Assembly (NCBI GenBank): GCA_965370805.1
Contig: CBDUVZ010000055.1
Location: 1-19,104, forward strand
Direction: 5' to 3'
Source: CBDUVZ01 sp965370805
Lineage (GTDB): Bacteria > Hydrothermota > Tepidihabitantia > Tepidihabitantales > Tepidihabitantaceae
Length of the DNA stretch: 19,104 nucleotides
Shown: positions 1 through 6,319 of the stretch, one piece after another
How the letters are laid out: every line of letters begins with the position of its first letter
Numbering within the stretch: position 1 is the stretch's first letter
Notes under the pieces: generated by a model
What the model saw: only the letters and a program-made list of their open reading frames with translations
What the model was told of the DNA's origin: nothing
The model's database searches: none
Translations under genes and position numbers: made by a program

Positions 1-224
1 CCGCCAGCGGAGGATGAATAAGGACTGCCACAAGCGGTAGCAGGACCGGTTCCAGGCGCGTAAGCACCTGAGTTGTCAGGGACTTATACAGAAGGACGGC
101 CAGTTGACCCGGCACCTTGGCCGGCAGATGTACCGCGAGTTGGGCTTCCACAAGGACGGGCAGGTACGCCGGGAGTTGCGGCGTCAGGATTGGCGGCAGT
201 TATCCGGGTCCGGGCACAAGGTGC
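1..224. repeat. Gene-free left edge with degenerate AAGGAC/CAGG repeats
   Basis: No convincing gene lies here: the plus frames stop early, and the one long open frame has no ribosome site and runs on into the lipoprotein gene. The stretch contains imperfect reiterations of a motif like AAGGACGGNCAG (near 21, 92 and 153) and of CGGCAG/GGCAGG followed by GTAC and GAGTTG (near 121-180). Their spacing is irregular. They could be a decayed tandem repeat or the edge of a repeated intergenic element continuing to the left of the window. Confidence 0.3.
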
Positions 225-252
225 TTGACAGGAATGGCAGCCGTGTTATGCT
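225..252 (+). promoter_or_regulatory. Sigma-70-type promoter for the Ig-like lipoprotein
   Basis: TTGACA at 225-230, a 16-bp spacer, and TATGCT at 247-252. Transcription would begin near 259, giving a leader of about 43 nt that contains the AAGGAG ribosome site at 291-296. Confidence 0.6.
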
Positions 253-301
253 GGCGCTGCAGAGGCGAATGAACCCGCGCACTGATTTGAAAGGAGCTTT
301 C

Positions 302-691
302 ATGAAGAATCCCGCTATTGTAGTTCTCCTACCGGTACTGCTGGTCTGCCTCGCGGTAACCGGCTGCGACCTGCTGGACGCTGACGCGCCGAAGGTGCTG
401 TCAAGCTTCCCGACCGACAGCACTACCGACGCCTCCACCAGTGACCAGATATCGATTATCTTCTCGAAGTCGATGGACCCTGCTACGACCGAAGCCGCGT
501 TCGAAATCCTGCCCGTGGTCGCCGGAACGTTCCACTGGCCGGTCCCGACAACCCTGACGTTCATACCGTCGCCCGGGCTTGCGCCCAACACCAACTACAC
601 TTTCACCGTGGAGACCGGCGCGACCGACACCGAGGGCCACGCGCTGGCCCGGCGGTATTCGGTCAGCTTCAGGACCGGCGCGACGGACTAG
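302..691 (+). CDS. Small lipoprotein with one SbsA-type Ig-like (Big_5) domain
   Basis: A 129-residue predicted envelope lipoprotein. The signal peptide is basic then hydrophobic and ends in a lipobox VTGC, with Cys22 as the lipidated residue; Asp follows at +2. The rest (about 30-129) matches the Big_5/SbsA Ig-like pattern: an opening APKVLSSFP, then ISIIFSKSMD, a 'TLTFIP' strand, 'L.PNTNYTFTVETGATD' and a closing 'FRT'. Such domains usually occur in multidomain surface proteins; here a single domain stands alone, so the job is probably structural or adhesive, but this is inference. The ATG at 302 is chosen because AAGGAG lies 5 nt upstream; the frame is open further upstream but lacks a ribosome site and would bury the signal peptide. 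It converges on the EamA gene, 39 bp away. Confidence 0.8.
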   Translation: MKNPAIVVLLPVLLVCLAVTGCDLLDADAPKVLSSFPTDSTTDASTSDQISIIFSKSMDPATTEAAFEILPVVAGTFHWPVPTTLTFIPSPGLAPNTNYTFTVETGATDTEGHALARRYSVSFRTGATD

Positions 692-730
692 CAGCAGACC
701 TGTCCGGCCGCAGCAACCGGCGAGGAATCG

Positions 731-1585
731 TCAACTGCCGACCTGAAGCAGCACCAGCGCCAGCACGGCAAGCCCGATTCCGAGCCAGCAGCGAAGACCG
801 ACTTTCTCCCGCCAGATGACAACACCGGCCAGGGCCATCAGCCCGACTTCGCCCGCGGCAGCGGCCGGGTAGACAACCGTCCCGGGCAGCATAGTCAACG
901 CCAGAATCAGGAACAGGTAGTTGCCGAGATTGGCGACGCCGAGTACGGCTCCGTGGGAAAGCGTCTCACGAGTCACCCGTGCCTTCCGGATGTAGTAAAG
1001 CGCGGTCGTGACCAGGAACGCCGCGATGAATACCACGGTCTGGAACGGGAGATTCTCTGCCTGGGGCATCTCCTGCTGGAAGTACTTGGCCCCGGTATTG
1101 ACCATGCCGTTGACCGCGAACACGCCAAGCATCCAGAACCACGCGTGCCGTCCCCGCGTGCCGTCGCCGTGCAACCGGGCCGCGACACCGGGTATCACCA
1201 GCGCCAACGCCAGGACCGCAACCACGCTGCCCGCAATCTCAAACCCCGCCGGCCGCTCGTGCCAGACCACGACCGATGTTGCCACCGGGATTACAACAGC
1301 CAGCCGCATCGCGACCACCGACCGGGCAAGCCCGGCGACTTCAATCGCCTTGACCCAGAAGATGAGCCCGGCGACGAAGAGCACCCCGACAACGACGGCG
1401 AGGACCGCAGTCCGCAGCGATATCTGCGTCTGGCCGACCGCGACCGCGGCGAAGAACGCCAGCACCGCGGCAACCGCGTAGTTGACCCGGATCAGCGGAA
1501 GCCGCGGCAGCCCGCGCGCGTCCGCCCGCTTGAGCACGAGGCCCATCCCGACCGAGGAGGCAATCTTCAGCAGCAGGAAATGCAC
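731..1585 (-). CDS. EamA/DMT-family membrane permease
   Basis: About 284 residues, almost entirely hydrophobic, with roughly ten predicted transmembrane helices arranged as two similar halves (about 1-135 and 145-284), the architecture of EamA (drug/metabolite transporter) proteins. Family-like features include basic loops between helices, a WxKAIEVAGLARS stretch after the third helix, and a C-terminal half ending in 'WREKVGLRCWLGIGLAVLAL', the usual last-helix pair. The substrate cannot be told from sequence; members move amino acids, nucleotides or other small metabolites out of or into the cell. The start is uncertain: TTG at 1591 is possible, but it overlaps the predicted -10 element, so I prefer the in-frame GTG at 1585, which would make the mRNA nearly leaderless. 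Divergent from lepB. Confidence 0.8.
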   Translation of the reverse strand: MHFLLLKIASSVGMGLVLKRADARGLPRLPLIRVNYAVAAVLAFFAAVAVGQTQISLRTAVLAVVVGVLFVAGLIFWVKAIEVAGLARSVVAMRLAVVIPVATSVVVWHERPAGFEIAGSVVAVLALALVIPGVAARLHGDGTRGRHAWFWMLGVFAVNGMVNTGAKYFQQEMPQAENLPFQTVVFIAAFLVTTALYYIRKARVTRETLSHGAVLGVANLGNYLFLILALTMLPGTVVYPAAAAGEVGLMALAGVVIWREKVGLRCWLGIGLAVLALVLLQVGS

Positions 1586-1590
1586 AGCCA

Positions 1591-1618
1591 AGTATCAGCC
1601 TGACAGCCGGCAGGTCAA
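1591..1618 (-). promoter_or_regulatory. Promoter for the EamA permease
   Basis: Read on the minus strand: TTGACC (1613-1618), 16-bp spacer, GATACT (1591-1596). The expected transcription start, near 1584, coincides with the GTG start codon. Confidence 0.45.
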
Positions 1619-1635
1619 TACTCTGATGCCGGGTA

Positions 1636-1657
1636 CGGCCCGCCCTGCGGCGGGCCG
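1636..1657. promoter_or_regulatory. Perfect 9-bp inverted repeat between divergent promoters
   Basis: CGGCCCGCC at 1636-1644 pairs exactly with GGCGGGCCG at 1649-1657 around a CTGC loop. It lies between the -35 boxes of the EamA promoter (1613-1618) and the lepB promoter (1659-1664). No T-tract follows on either strand, so it is a poor terminator. It could be an operator or a structural spacer. Confidence 0.45.
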
Positions 1658-1658
1658 C

Positions 1659-1686
1659 TTGACTTCACGGGTGACGAATCTATACT
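1659..1686 (+). promoter_or_regulatory. Promoter for lepB
   Basis: TTGACT (1659-1664), 16-bp spacer, TATACT (1681-1686). Transcription would start near 1693, leaving a leader of about 19 nt with no recognisable Shine-Dalgarno sequence before the ATG at 1712. Confidence 0.6.
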
Positions 1687-1711
1687 GGCCGACGTCCAAA
1701 TTCAGACTGAC

Positions 1712-2515
1712 ATGAAGAAAATAGGTCAAGCGCTCGTTCGCGTCTTCCGGGAATGGGGACCGGTAATCATCGCGGTCCTGTTGATCCGGTCGTTCCTGGT
1801 CGAGGCGTTCATGGTGCCGACCGGCTCAATGCTCGACACTATCGAGATCGGCGACTTCATGCTCGTCAACAAGTTCATCTACGGCGTCAAGCTGCCGTTC
1901 AACGACAAGACGATTATCCCGGTTTCCAACCCGAAGCGGGGCGACATCGTCGTCTTCCGGTTCCCGATGGACCCGGACTTGCCCGGTGACCGAATCGTCC
2001 GGCTCTTCCCTGAGCAACTGCCGCTCCTGCCGCTCTTCTGGGACCGCTCCGCCGGTTTCTTCAAATGGTACGTGCCGCGGAACTTCATCAAACGGTGCGT
2101 CGCGGTTGCCGGTGATACGGTCGAATACCGCGAAAAGCGGTTGTACGTCAACGGCCGGCTCCAACTTGAGCCGCACGTCATACACCGGGATTATCGAAGT
2201 CTGCCCGGATTCGACCCGCCGCCGCCGGACCTGCAGCGAAGCTGGGAAGAAGGCCGCTTCTACCAGACCGCGCTCTCGCCTTACGTCCGGGATAACTTCG
2301 GACCGGTCGTCATACCCGAAGGCCACATCTTCTGCATGGGTGATAACCGCGACAACTCGGAAGACGGGCGCTTCTGGGGTCCGCTCGACCTGCGCTACGT
2401 CAAAGGGAAGCCACTGGTGCTCTACTTCTCCTCAAAGGCAGCGCCCAATATCGCCAAGATCGTCCTCTCGCCCTGGGCCATCCGTCTCGGCCGCATCGGC
2501 CATATCGTCCGCTAG
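1712..2515 (+). CDS. lepB: Type I signal peptidase (leader peptidase)
   Basis: A 267-residue membrane serine protease that cleaves signal peptides from exported proteins on the outer face of the cytoplasmic membrane. A single N-terminal transmembrane helix (about 16-33) runs into the box B motif MVPTGSM, with catalytic Ser39. Box C is KRGDIVVFRFP (75-85), box D is FIKRCVAVAGD with the general-base Lys127, and box E is CMGDNRDNSEDGRFWG near the C terminus. All catalytic elements are present, so it should be active. The stretch between boxes C and D (about 86-122) and the segment before box E are longer than in short Gram-positive enzymes, as is usual for diderm LepB. It cleaves ordinary signal peptides; the lipoproteins nearby would instead need signal peptidase II, which is not in view. 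Confidence 0.97.
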   Translation: MKKIGQALVRVFREWGPVIIAVLLIRSFLVEAFMVPTGSMLDTIEIGDFMLVNKFIYGVKLPFNDKTIIPVSNPKRGDIVVFRFPMDPDLPGDRIVRLFPEQLPLLPLFWDRSAGFFKWYVPRNFIKRCVAVAGDTVEYREKRLYVNGRLQLEPHVIHRDYRSLPGFDPPPPDLQRSWEEGRFYQTALSPYVRDNFGPVVIPEGHIFCMGDNRDNSEDGRFWGPLDLRYVKGKPLVLYFSSKAAPNIAKIVLSPWAIRLGRIGHIVR

Positions 2516-2540
2516 TCAAAAACGGAGGCGACCCGCACTC

Positions 2541-2553
2541 CGGCGGGCCGCCG
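2541..2553. terminator. Possible weak bidirectional terminator hairpin
   Basis: CGGCG at 2541-2545 pairs with CGCCG at 2549-2553 around a 3-nt loop, in the 59-bp gap where lepB and the lipoprotein operon converge. Only a loose T-rich tail (TATTGATT) follows on the plus strand. The core CGGCGGGCCG also occurs in the inverted repeat at 1636-1657. Confidence 0.3.
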
Positions 2554-2574
2554 TATTGATTCCGGCAGGAATGG

Positions 2575-3345
2575 CTACCGGCTCTCGACGCGGAAAACGA
2601 CCGGCTTCGGGTACACCGCGCACCCGAAAGTACCGATTCCGTCACCGCTGACGTTCCCGCCGCTCAGGAACAGGTCAAGCCCGCTCTTGTGCCACCCGCC
2701 GTTGACCGCGGTCACGACGACAGTGTACTCTCCCGGTACCAGCGTGCCGAGCGTGTCCTGGAACGCGGACACGGGCACCGCAATCGTCGTGTCGGTAGTC
2801 GCATCCGCCCAGCCCTGCGCCGTGCTGTCAGCCGGCGTGATGCCGACCAGGAAGACCTCGGCGCTGTCGGAATGGGTCCAGACCGCAACCACCGAATCCG
2901 GGTTCAGGGTATCGCTCTCGCTCGGCGCGACTACCGAGAAGCTGTCCGGCAGACAGCCGTGGGCTGTGAGCAGTTCGCCGTCCGGGGTTTCAATCTCGAG
3001 TTCGTAGCGGGCAAGGTGCTCAAGATTCATCGCCGCTTCGAAGTAGACACCCGGTATCTTCTGGCCGACCACGCCGGAGTTGATCTGAACGTCGGCGCCG
3101 CCAATCGGCGTCACCGTGGCCGGGAACGGGTCGTCCTGCCAGAACGTGCTGTCGCCCGGGTCCGGGGTATCGAGGAACAGGTTGGCGAACGTCGCCTTAC
3201 CCAGCAGCACCGATGCGGTATTGCTCTCCGGATTGAGCGTCTTCGTCACCTGGCCGGACACGATAATGACGGAGAACGACTCCTCGTCGCAACTCAGGCC
3301 CAGGCCGAGCGCGAGCGCGATAACGAACGGTATGACTCTCTTCAT
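2575..3345 (-). CDS. Predicted lipoprotein of unknown function (last gene of lipoprotein operon)
   Basis: A 256-residue protein with an N-terminal export signal (MKRVIPFVIALALGLGLSC). Cys19 is the likely lipidation site, although LGLSC is not an ideal lipobox, and Asp follows at +2. The mature part is rich in Asp, Ser, Thr and Val and looks all-beta: a first domain near 25-135 resembles a carboxypeptidase-like or 'DUF4249'-like surface fold, and a second near 140-256 resembles a fibronectin-type strand pattern (VVAVWTHSDSAEVFLVGITP, then 'PGEYTVVVTAVN'). I do not recognise the family. The ATG at 3345 is preferred over an upstream TTG at 3351 because AGAGGAG lies 6 nt upstream. It is the last gene of the FlgO/FlgP/FlgT-like operon, 50 nt after the FlgT-like gene, with no promoter of its own visible. 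Confidence 0.7.
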   Translation of the reverse strand: MKRVIPFVIALALGLGLSCDEESFSVIIVSGQVTKTLNPESNTASVLLGKATFANLFLDTPDPGDSTFWQDDPFPATVTPIGGADVQINSGVVGQKIPGVYFEAAMNLEHLARYELEIETPDGELLTAHGCLPDSFSVVAPSESDTLNPDSVVAVWTHSDSAEVFLVGITPADSTAQGWADATTDTTIAVPVSAFQDTLGTLVPGEYTVVVTAVNGGWHKSGLDLFLSGGNVSGDGIGTFGCAVYPKPVVFRVESR

Positions 3346-3395
3346 CTTCAACTCCTCTGACGGCTATTCGCCGGACTTCGTTCCGCCATCCGGTA

Positions 3396-4604
3396 TCAGA
3401 ACCTTATCTCAATCCGATTGCCGGAGAAGCCTTCGATTTCGAACTCCACGTCCAAACCCCTGGTGTCAAGTCCGTCACGCACTTCCCGGCTCGAAGTCTC
3501 CGAAATCACCTCGATTGTGGCGGTCGTGCCGACCAGGTCCCGGCTGACCACTTCGATGATACCCCGCAGCTTCAAGCGGATTTCCGCCGCCAGTTTCTGC
3601 ACCTTTGCGAAGTCCGCGTTGGTCGCCTCAATCAGCGTGACGTTCTCGTGCTTCTTCCAGCCGGACAGGATATCGGAAATGAGCTCGGCGCTGGTCGTAT
3701 CCGCCGCCCGGCGACGTGCCTCGTCCTCGCTGAACGGCAACTCGGTTGAAGTCGCGCTGGCGCCGAGGACCTCCCCGGTTTCGGTGTTGATTGCCCGCGC
3801 GCTCATCTGGAACCGGTAGAACCTGCGTTGCATCCCTGCGACGAAGACGCTCTTCGAACTCCGAGCGGCCGTACCCGTCACGATGACCTCGGCGCCGGAC
3901 TTGAGACCGACAAGCACCGCAGCTTTGTTGTCGCCTTCGAGCATCCTCTTCAGTTGCTGCTTCTCCAGGTTCAGTCTCACCGTCGCGGCATCGACCACCG
4001 GGAAACCCTTCTGCCGGAAGCCATCGAGAATCATCGTCTCAACCATGGTCTGGCTCATCAGGCGGTCATCGACCACGATGTCAGCCGACCCGCCCAGCTC
4101 CTTCACCACCACCATGATTCTGGGACGGCCCTGCTCCAGGACCAGTATCCCGATTGCGGCAAGGTCGTTCTCGATATCCTCGGTCTTCACTTTTGTCCGG
4201 ATGACAACCCGGTACAACGCGCCTTCCAACCCCTCGGTTATCACCTTGTAGGATGAGACGTACCCGGTCGACTGCGAGTATATCCGGTCCGAAAGCAACT
4301 GGAAGTTCTCGACCTTCGTCTCGGACGAAATAAACGTGCCGACTCCCTGTTCCACCGCCTTGCGCAGTGCATCGTCCAGCGCGTGGTCGCGGGCGATATC
4401 AACGCCGCCCCGGGACGGCAGCGCTGCCACACCTTCGGCGAGGACCTCCGTGCCCTGGCCCGGACTCAGCACGACTTCCTCCGCACCGGTCGGCGGGGCC
4501 GGCGAAGCCGCGGTCCGGGCCGGCGGCGCGTACACCGGAACAACGCAGCCGGCGATCATCCCGGCTGCAGCGATGCCGACTACTGCAATCAGTATCCGCT
4601 TCAT
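3396..4604 (-). CDS. FlgT-N domain lipoprotein (FlgT-like)
   Basis: A 402-residue lipoprotein (lipobox IAGC, Cys20, Val at +2). After a Pro/Ala-rich linker, residues about 54-140 match the FlgT N-terminal domain: 'AEGVAALPS', 'IARDHALDDALRKAVEQGVG', SSETKVENFQLLSDRIYSQS, TGYVSSYKV and a closing 'YRVVIRTKV'. The middle part (about 150-310: RIMVVVKELG, then SGAEVIVTGTA) resembles the FlgT middle/CsgG-type fold. The C-terminal 80 residues are a separate alpha/beta unit. In Vibrio, FlgT builds the H-ring around the flagellar basal body; relatives also occur in non-flagellated bacteria in unknown envelope roles. Unlike Vibrio FlgT, it carries a lipobox. It starts 9 nt after the LPP20 gene, so the two are probably translationally coupled. 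Confidence 0.82.
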   Translation of the reverse strand: MKRILIAVVGIAAAGMIAGCVVPVYAPPARTAASPAPPTGAEEVVLSPGQGTEVLAEGVAALPSRGGVDIARDHALDDALRKAVEQGVGTFISSETKVENFQLLSDRIYSQSTGYVSSYKVITEGLEGALYRVVIRTKVKTEDIENDLAAIGILVLEQGRPRIMVVVKELGGSADIVVDDRLMSQTMVETMILDGFRQKGFPVVDAATVRLNLEKQQLKRMLEGDNKAAVLVGLKSGAEVIVTGTAARSSKSVFVAGMQRRFYRFQMSARAINTETGEVLGASATSTELPFSEDEARRRAADTTSAELISDILSGWKKHENVTLIEATNADFAKVQKLAAEIRLKLRGIIEVVSRDLVGTTATIEVISETSSREVRDGLDTRGLDVEFEIEGFSGNRIEIRF

Positions 4605-4613
4605 CTTCTTCGC

Positions 4614-5597
4614 CTAGAACATGACGCGGAGGAGGAAGCGACCGGCACCGACCAGGTACTTGAACCCGTCCTTCAGCCACTTCAGCTTGTCCGCATCCTG
4701 ATGACCGAGGATGAGGTCCGTGCCCAGCTTTCCGGTTACCTGCCGGACTTTGAGTACGAGCGGGGCGTTTGCCAGTTCCGGTCGGGAGAGGACGCGATCC
4801 AGGTCGCTGACGAACTGCAGCGTCGCCTGGCCGCCTCTGCCCAGGTATCCGGCGTAGTCTTTGGTGTCGAGCAGCAGGTTGCCGTTCTCGTCATAGATCT
4901 TCGGGTAGAGGGCCGGTTTCAATCCGACGCCCGCGCCGTCGAACACCAGGGCCGAGTACTGCTGGAGGAATTCCCTGACTTCGGGCGAGAGTGAACTGGC
5001 CGAGATGTCACCGGCACCGAGCGCGGGTTCGAGCGCGCCGCTCACCCCGTCCTGGCCGTACAACTCAACCTCCATCTCAACTTCGACCAGACCGGCTATC
5101 GAGTCGTAGCTCGCCGGTCCGAGTTGACGGGCGCCTTTGACTCTACCCTCGACCCGCGCGTAGACCACGTCGTAGTCGGTCATGAAATCCCTGACCCGCG
5201 TCTCGGAATCAATCCTGACTCCTTTGATGATTTCGAGCAGGTTGCGCTGGGCCACTACGACCGCGGCCCGCTCCGCCATCAGCCGGGCCTGGGTCTTGTT
5301 CTTCGCGCCCGGGTCAACCACACCGGTGCCGCGCGCCCGCACCCGGTTGGCCGACCAGTCAATCGTGCCGCCCGGCACCGGCTCGGCGACTTCGCCCGGC
5401 ACGCCGATCAGCGGCAGCCGCGGCGGCGCCTGGAACTCGGTGGTATCGATCGGCAATACGGTCCCGGCCGGCGGCCGCGGCGTGACCGCGGCACTCTGCT
5501 GTACCGTGCCGGTTCCGGTCGCGCATCCCAGAACCAGAACGGCCATGACCCCGGCCAGAACCCCCAGCCGGTATCCAATATGACTGAATCGATTCAT
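4614..5597 (-). CDS. LPP20-family lipoprotein (FlgP-like)
   Basis: A 327-residue lipoprotein (lipobox VLGC, Cys25, Ala at +2). A proline-rich linker (about 30-75) precedes a segment (about 80-180) typical of the LPP20/FlgP family: RARGTGVVD, then QARLMAERAAVVVAQRNLLE, IKGVRIDSETRVRDFM and 'EVEMEVELYG'. In Vibrio and Campylobacter, LPP20 relatives such as FlgP form outer-membrane disks around the flagellar motor; others have unknown envelope roles. The region from 190 to the end (about 140 residues) is extra compared with short LPP20 proteins and contains LKPALYPKIYDENGNLLLD. That resembles the conserved stretch seen in longer family members and may be a second domain. ATG 5597 has AAAGGAG 7 nt upstream. 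Second gene of the operon, 21 nt after the FlgO-like gene. Confidence 0.83.
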   Translation of the reverse strand: MNRFSHIGYRLGVLAGVMAVLVLGCATGTGTVQQSAAVTPRPPAGTVLPIDTTEFQAPPRLPLIGVPGEVAEPVPGGTIDWSANRVRARGTGVVDPGAKNKTQARLMAERAAVVVAQRNLLEIIKGVRIDSETRVRDFMTDYDVVYARVEGRVKGARQLGPASYDSIAGLVEVEMEVELYGQDGVSGALEPALGAGDISASSLSPEVREFLQQYSALVFDGAGVGLKPALYPKIYDENGNLLLDTKDYAGYLGRGGQATLQFVSDLDRVLSRPELANAPLVLKVRQVTGKLGTDLILGHQDADKLKWLKDGFKYLVGAGRFLLRVMF

Positions 5598-5618
5598 CTC
5601 AGACTCCTTTCGCCCGTC

Positions 5619-6197
5619 CTACTGACCGCGCAGGGGAGCAAGCGCCGTTTCGAGCGCCATCTCCAACGCACCGGACGCGCCTTCGAAATCCGACCCCTGA
5701 CCTTTGGCGGAATAGAGCAGTTCGGTCGTCTCCACTGAAATCAGCTTGACGTGGAGTTCGGCGTCCCGCTGGTCGGGTTCATCGCCCCAGAAATCGTCGT
5801 GCTTGATTGACGTGACATTGACGATCAGTACCGCTTCGGCCCCCAGCATCTTGCCCAACCGGGCTGCAGTGCTTGCGTCAACCGCCCCGGAATACGAAAA
5901 CTCCTGCTCGTCGAGGAGCGCATCGACTTCCGCCCGGTCGACCACTGTGAACCTGCCGGTCCGCATCAACGCCATGCCGGCATAGTCGTACAGACCCGAA
6001 ACCGGAGACCGGTAGACGCTGAGCGGAGACGAAGGCGGGAGCACGGCGGTTCGCCAGGATGCTTTCGCGTCGAAACTCGGCGACTTTGCGTAGTTGGCCG
6101 GTCCCTGCAGCACCGCTATGGTCGATGGTGTGAAGCACCCGCTCACCAGTACGGCGGCCAGCAGGACAACGGCAACTGTTGCCACATGTAGTCTCAC
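5619..6197 (-). CDS. CsgG/FlgO-like outer-membrane lipoprotein
   Basis: A 192-residue lipoprotein (lipobox VSGC, Cys21, Phe at +2). The core has the CsgG/FlgO layout: a first strand 'RTAVLPPSSPL', an amphipathic helix 'YAGMALMRTG', then RFTVVDRAEVDALLDEQEFS, 'GAVDASTAARLGKMLGAEAV' and a strand 'LIVNVTSI'. The 'VVDR..VDALLDEQ' followed by 'LGKMLGAEAVLIVNVT' is the clearest family mark. FlgO in Vibrio is a flagellar ring lipoprotein; CsgG is the curli secretion pore. This one is shorter than CsgG (about 260 residues) and lacks the obvious pore-forming insertion, so a FlgO-like accessory is more likely. It starts at GTG with AGGGAG 6 nt upstream, and heads a four-gene operon behind a near-consensus promoter. 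Confidence 0.82.
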   Translation of the reverse strand: MRLHVATVAVVLLAAVLVSGCFTPSTIAVLQGPANYAKSPSFDAKASWRTAVLPPSSPLSVYRSPVSGLYDYAGMALMRTGRFTVVDRAEVDALLDEQEFSYSGAVDASTAARLGKMLGAEAVLIVNVTSIKHDDFWGDEPDQRDAELHVKLISVETTELLYSAKGQGSDFEGASGALEMALETALAPLRGQ

Positions 6198-6234
6198 GCT
6201 ATTCTCCCTTCAATAGATTGCTGCGTCAGGGCTG

Positions 6235-6263
6235 ATTATCCTTTTCGCTGCCCTTCTTGTCAA
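6235..6263 (-). promoter_or_regulatory. Strong promoter for the FlgO/P/T-like lipoprotein operon
   Basis: Minus strand: TTGACA (6258-6263), 17-bp spacer, GATAAT (6235-6240). This is the closest match to the sigma-70 consensus in the window. It predicts a leader of about 30 nt with an AGGGAG ribosome site before the GTG at 6197. Confidence 0.7.
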
Positions 6264-6272
6264 CCGGCGACC

Positions 6273-6303
6273 TTGACATGGGGCAACCGGTGGTCATTAT
6301 GAT
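6273..6303 (+). promoter_or_regulatory. Promoter for the HNH-like gene, back to back with the lipoprotein promoter
   Basis: TTGACA at 6273-6278; candidate -10 elements are TATGAT at 6298-6303 (19-bp spacer) or CATTAT at 6295-6300 (16-bp spacer). Its -35 box lies only 9 bp from the -35 box of the opposing promoter. Confidence 0.45.
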
Positions 6304-6319
6304 AGTGGAAAAAAGAGTA

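Noticed and set aside
104..301. Upstream extension of the Ig-like lipoprotein gene
   Set aside because: It would put 66 basic residues before a good lipoprotein signal peptide; the promoter at 225-252 and the ribosome site at 291-296 fix the start at 302.
3361..3395. Possible fifth heptamer array between the FlgT-like and last lipoprotein genes
   Set aside because: ATTCGCC and ACTTCG words occur, but the spacing is not 7 and there are no consecutive units.
2575..6197. Curli secretion operon
   Set aside because: Only a short CsgG-like protein is present. There is no CsgA/B-type repeat subunit, and the LPP20 and FlgT-N partners fit the FlgO/P/T comparison better.
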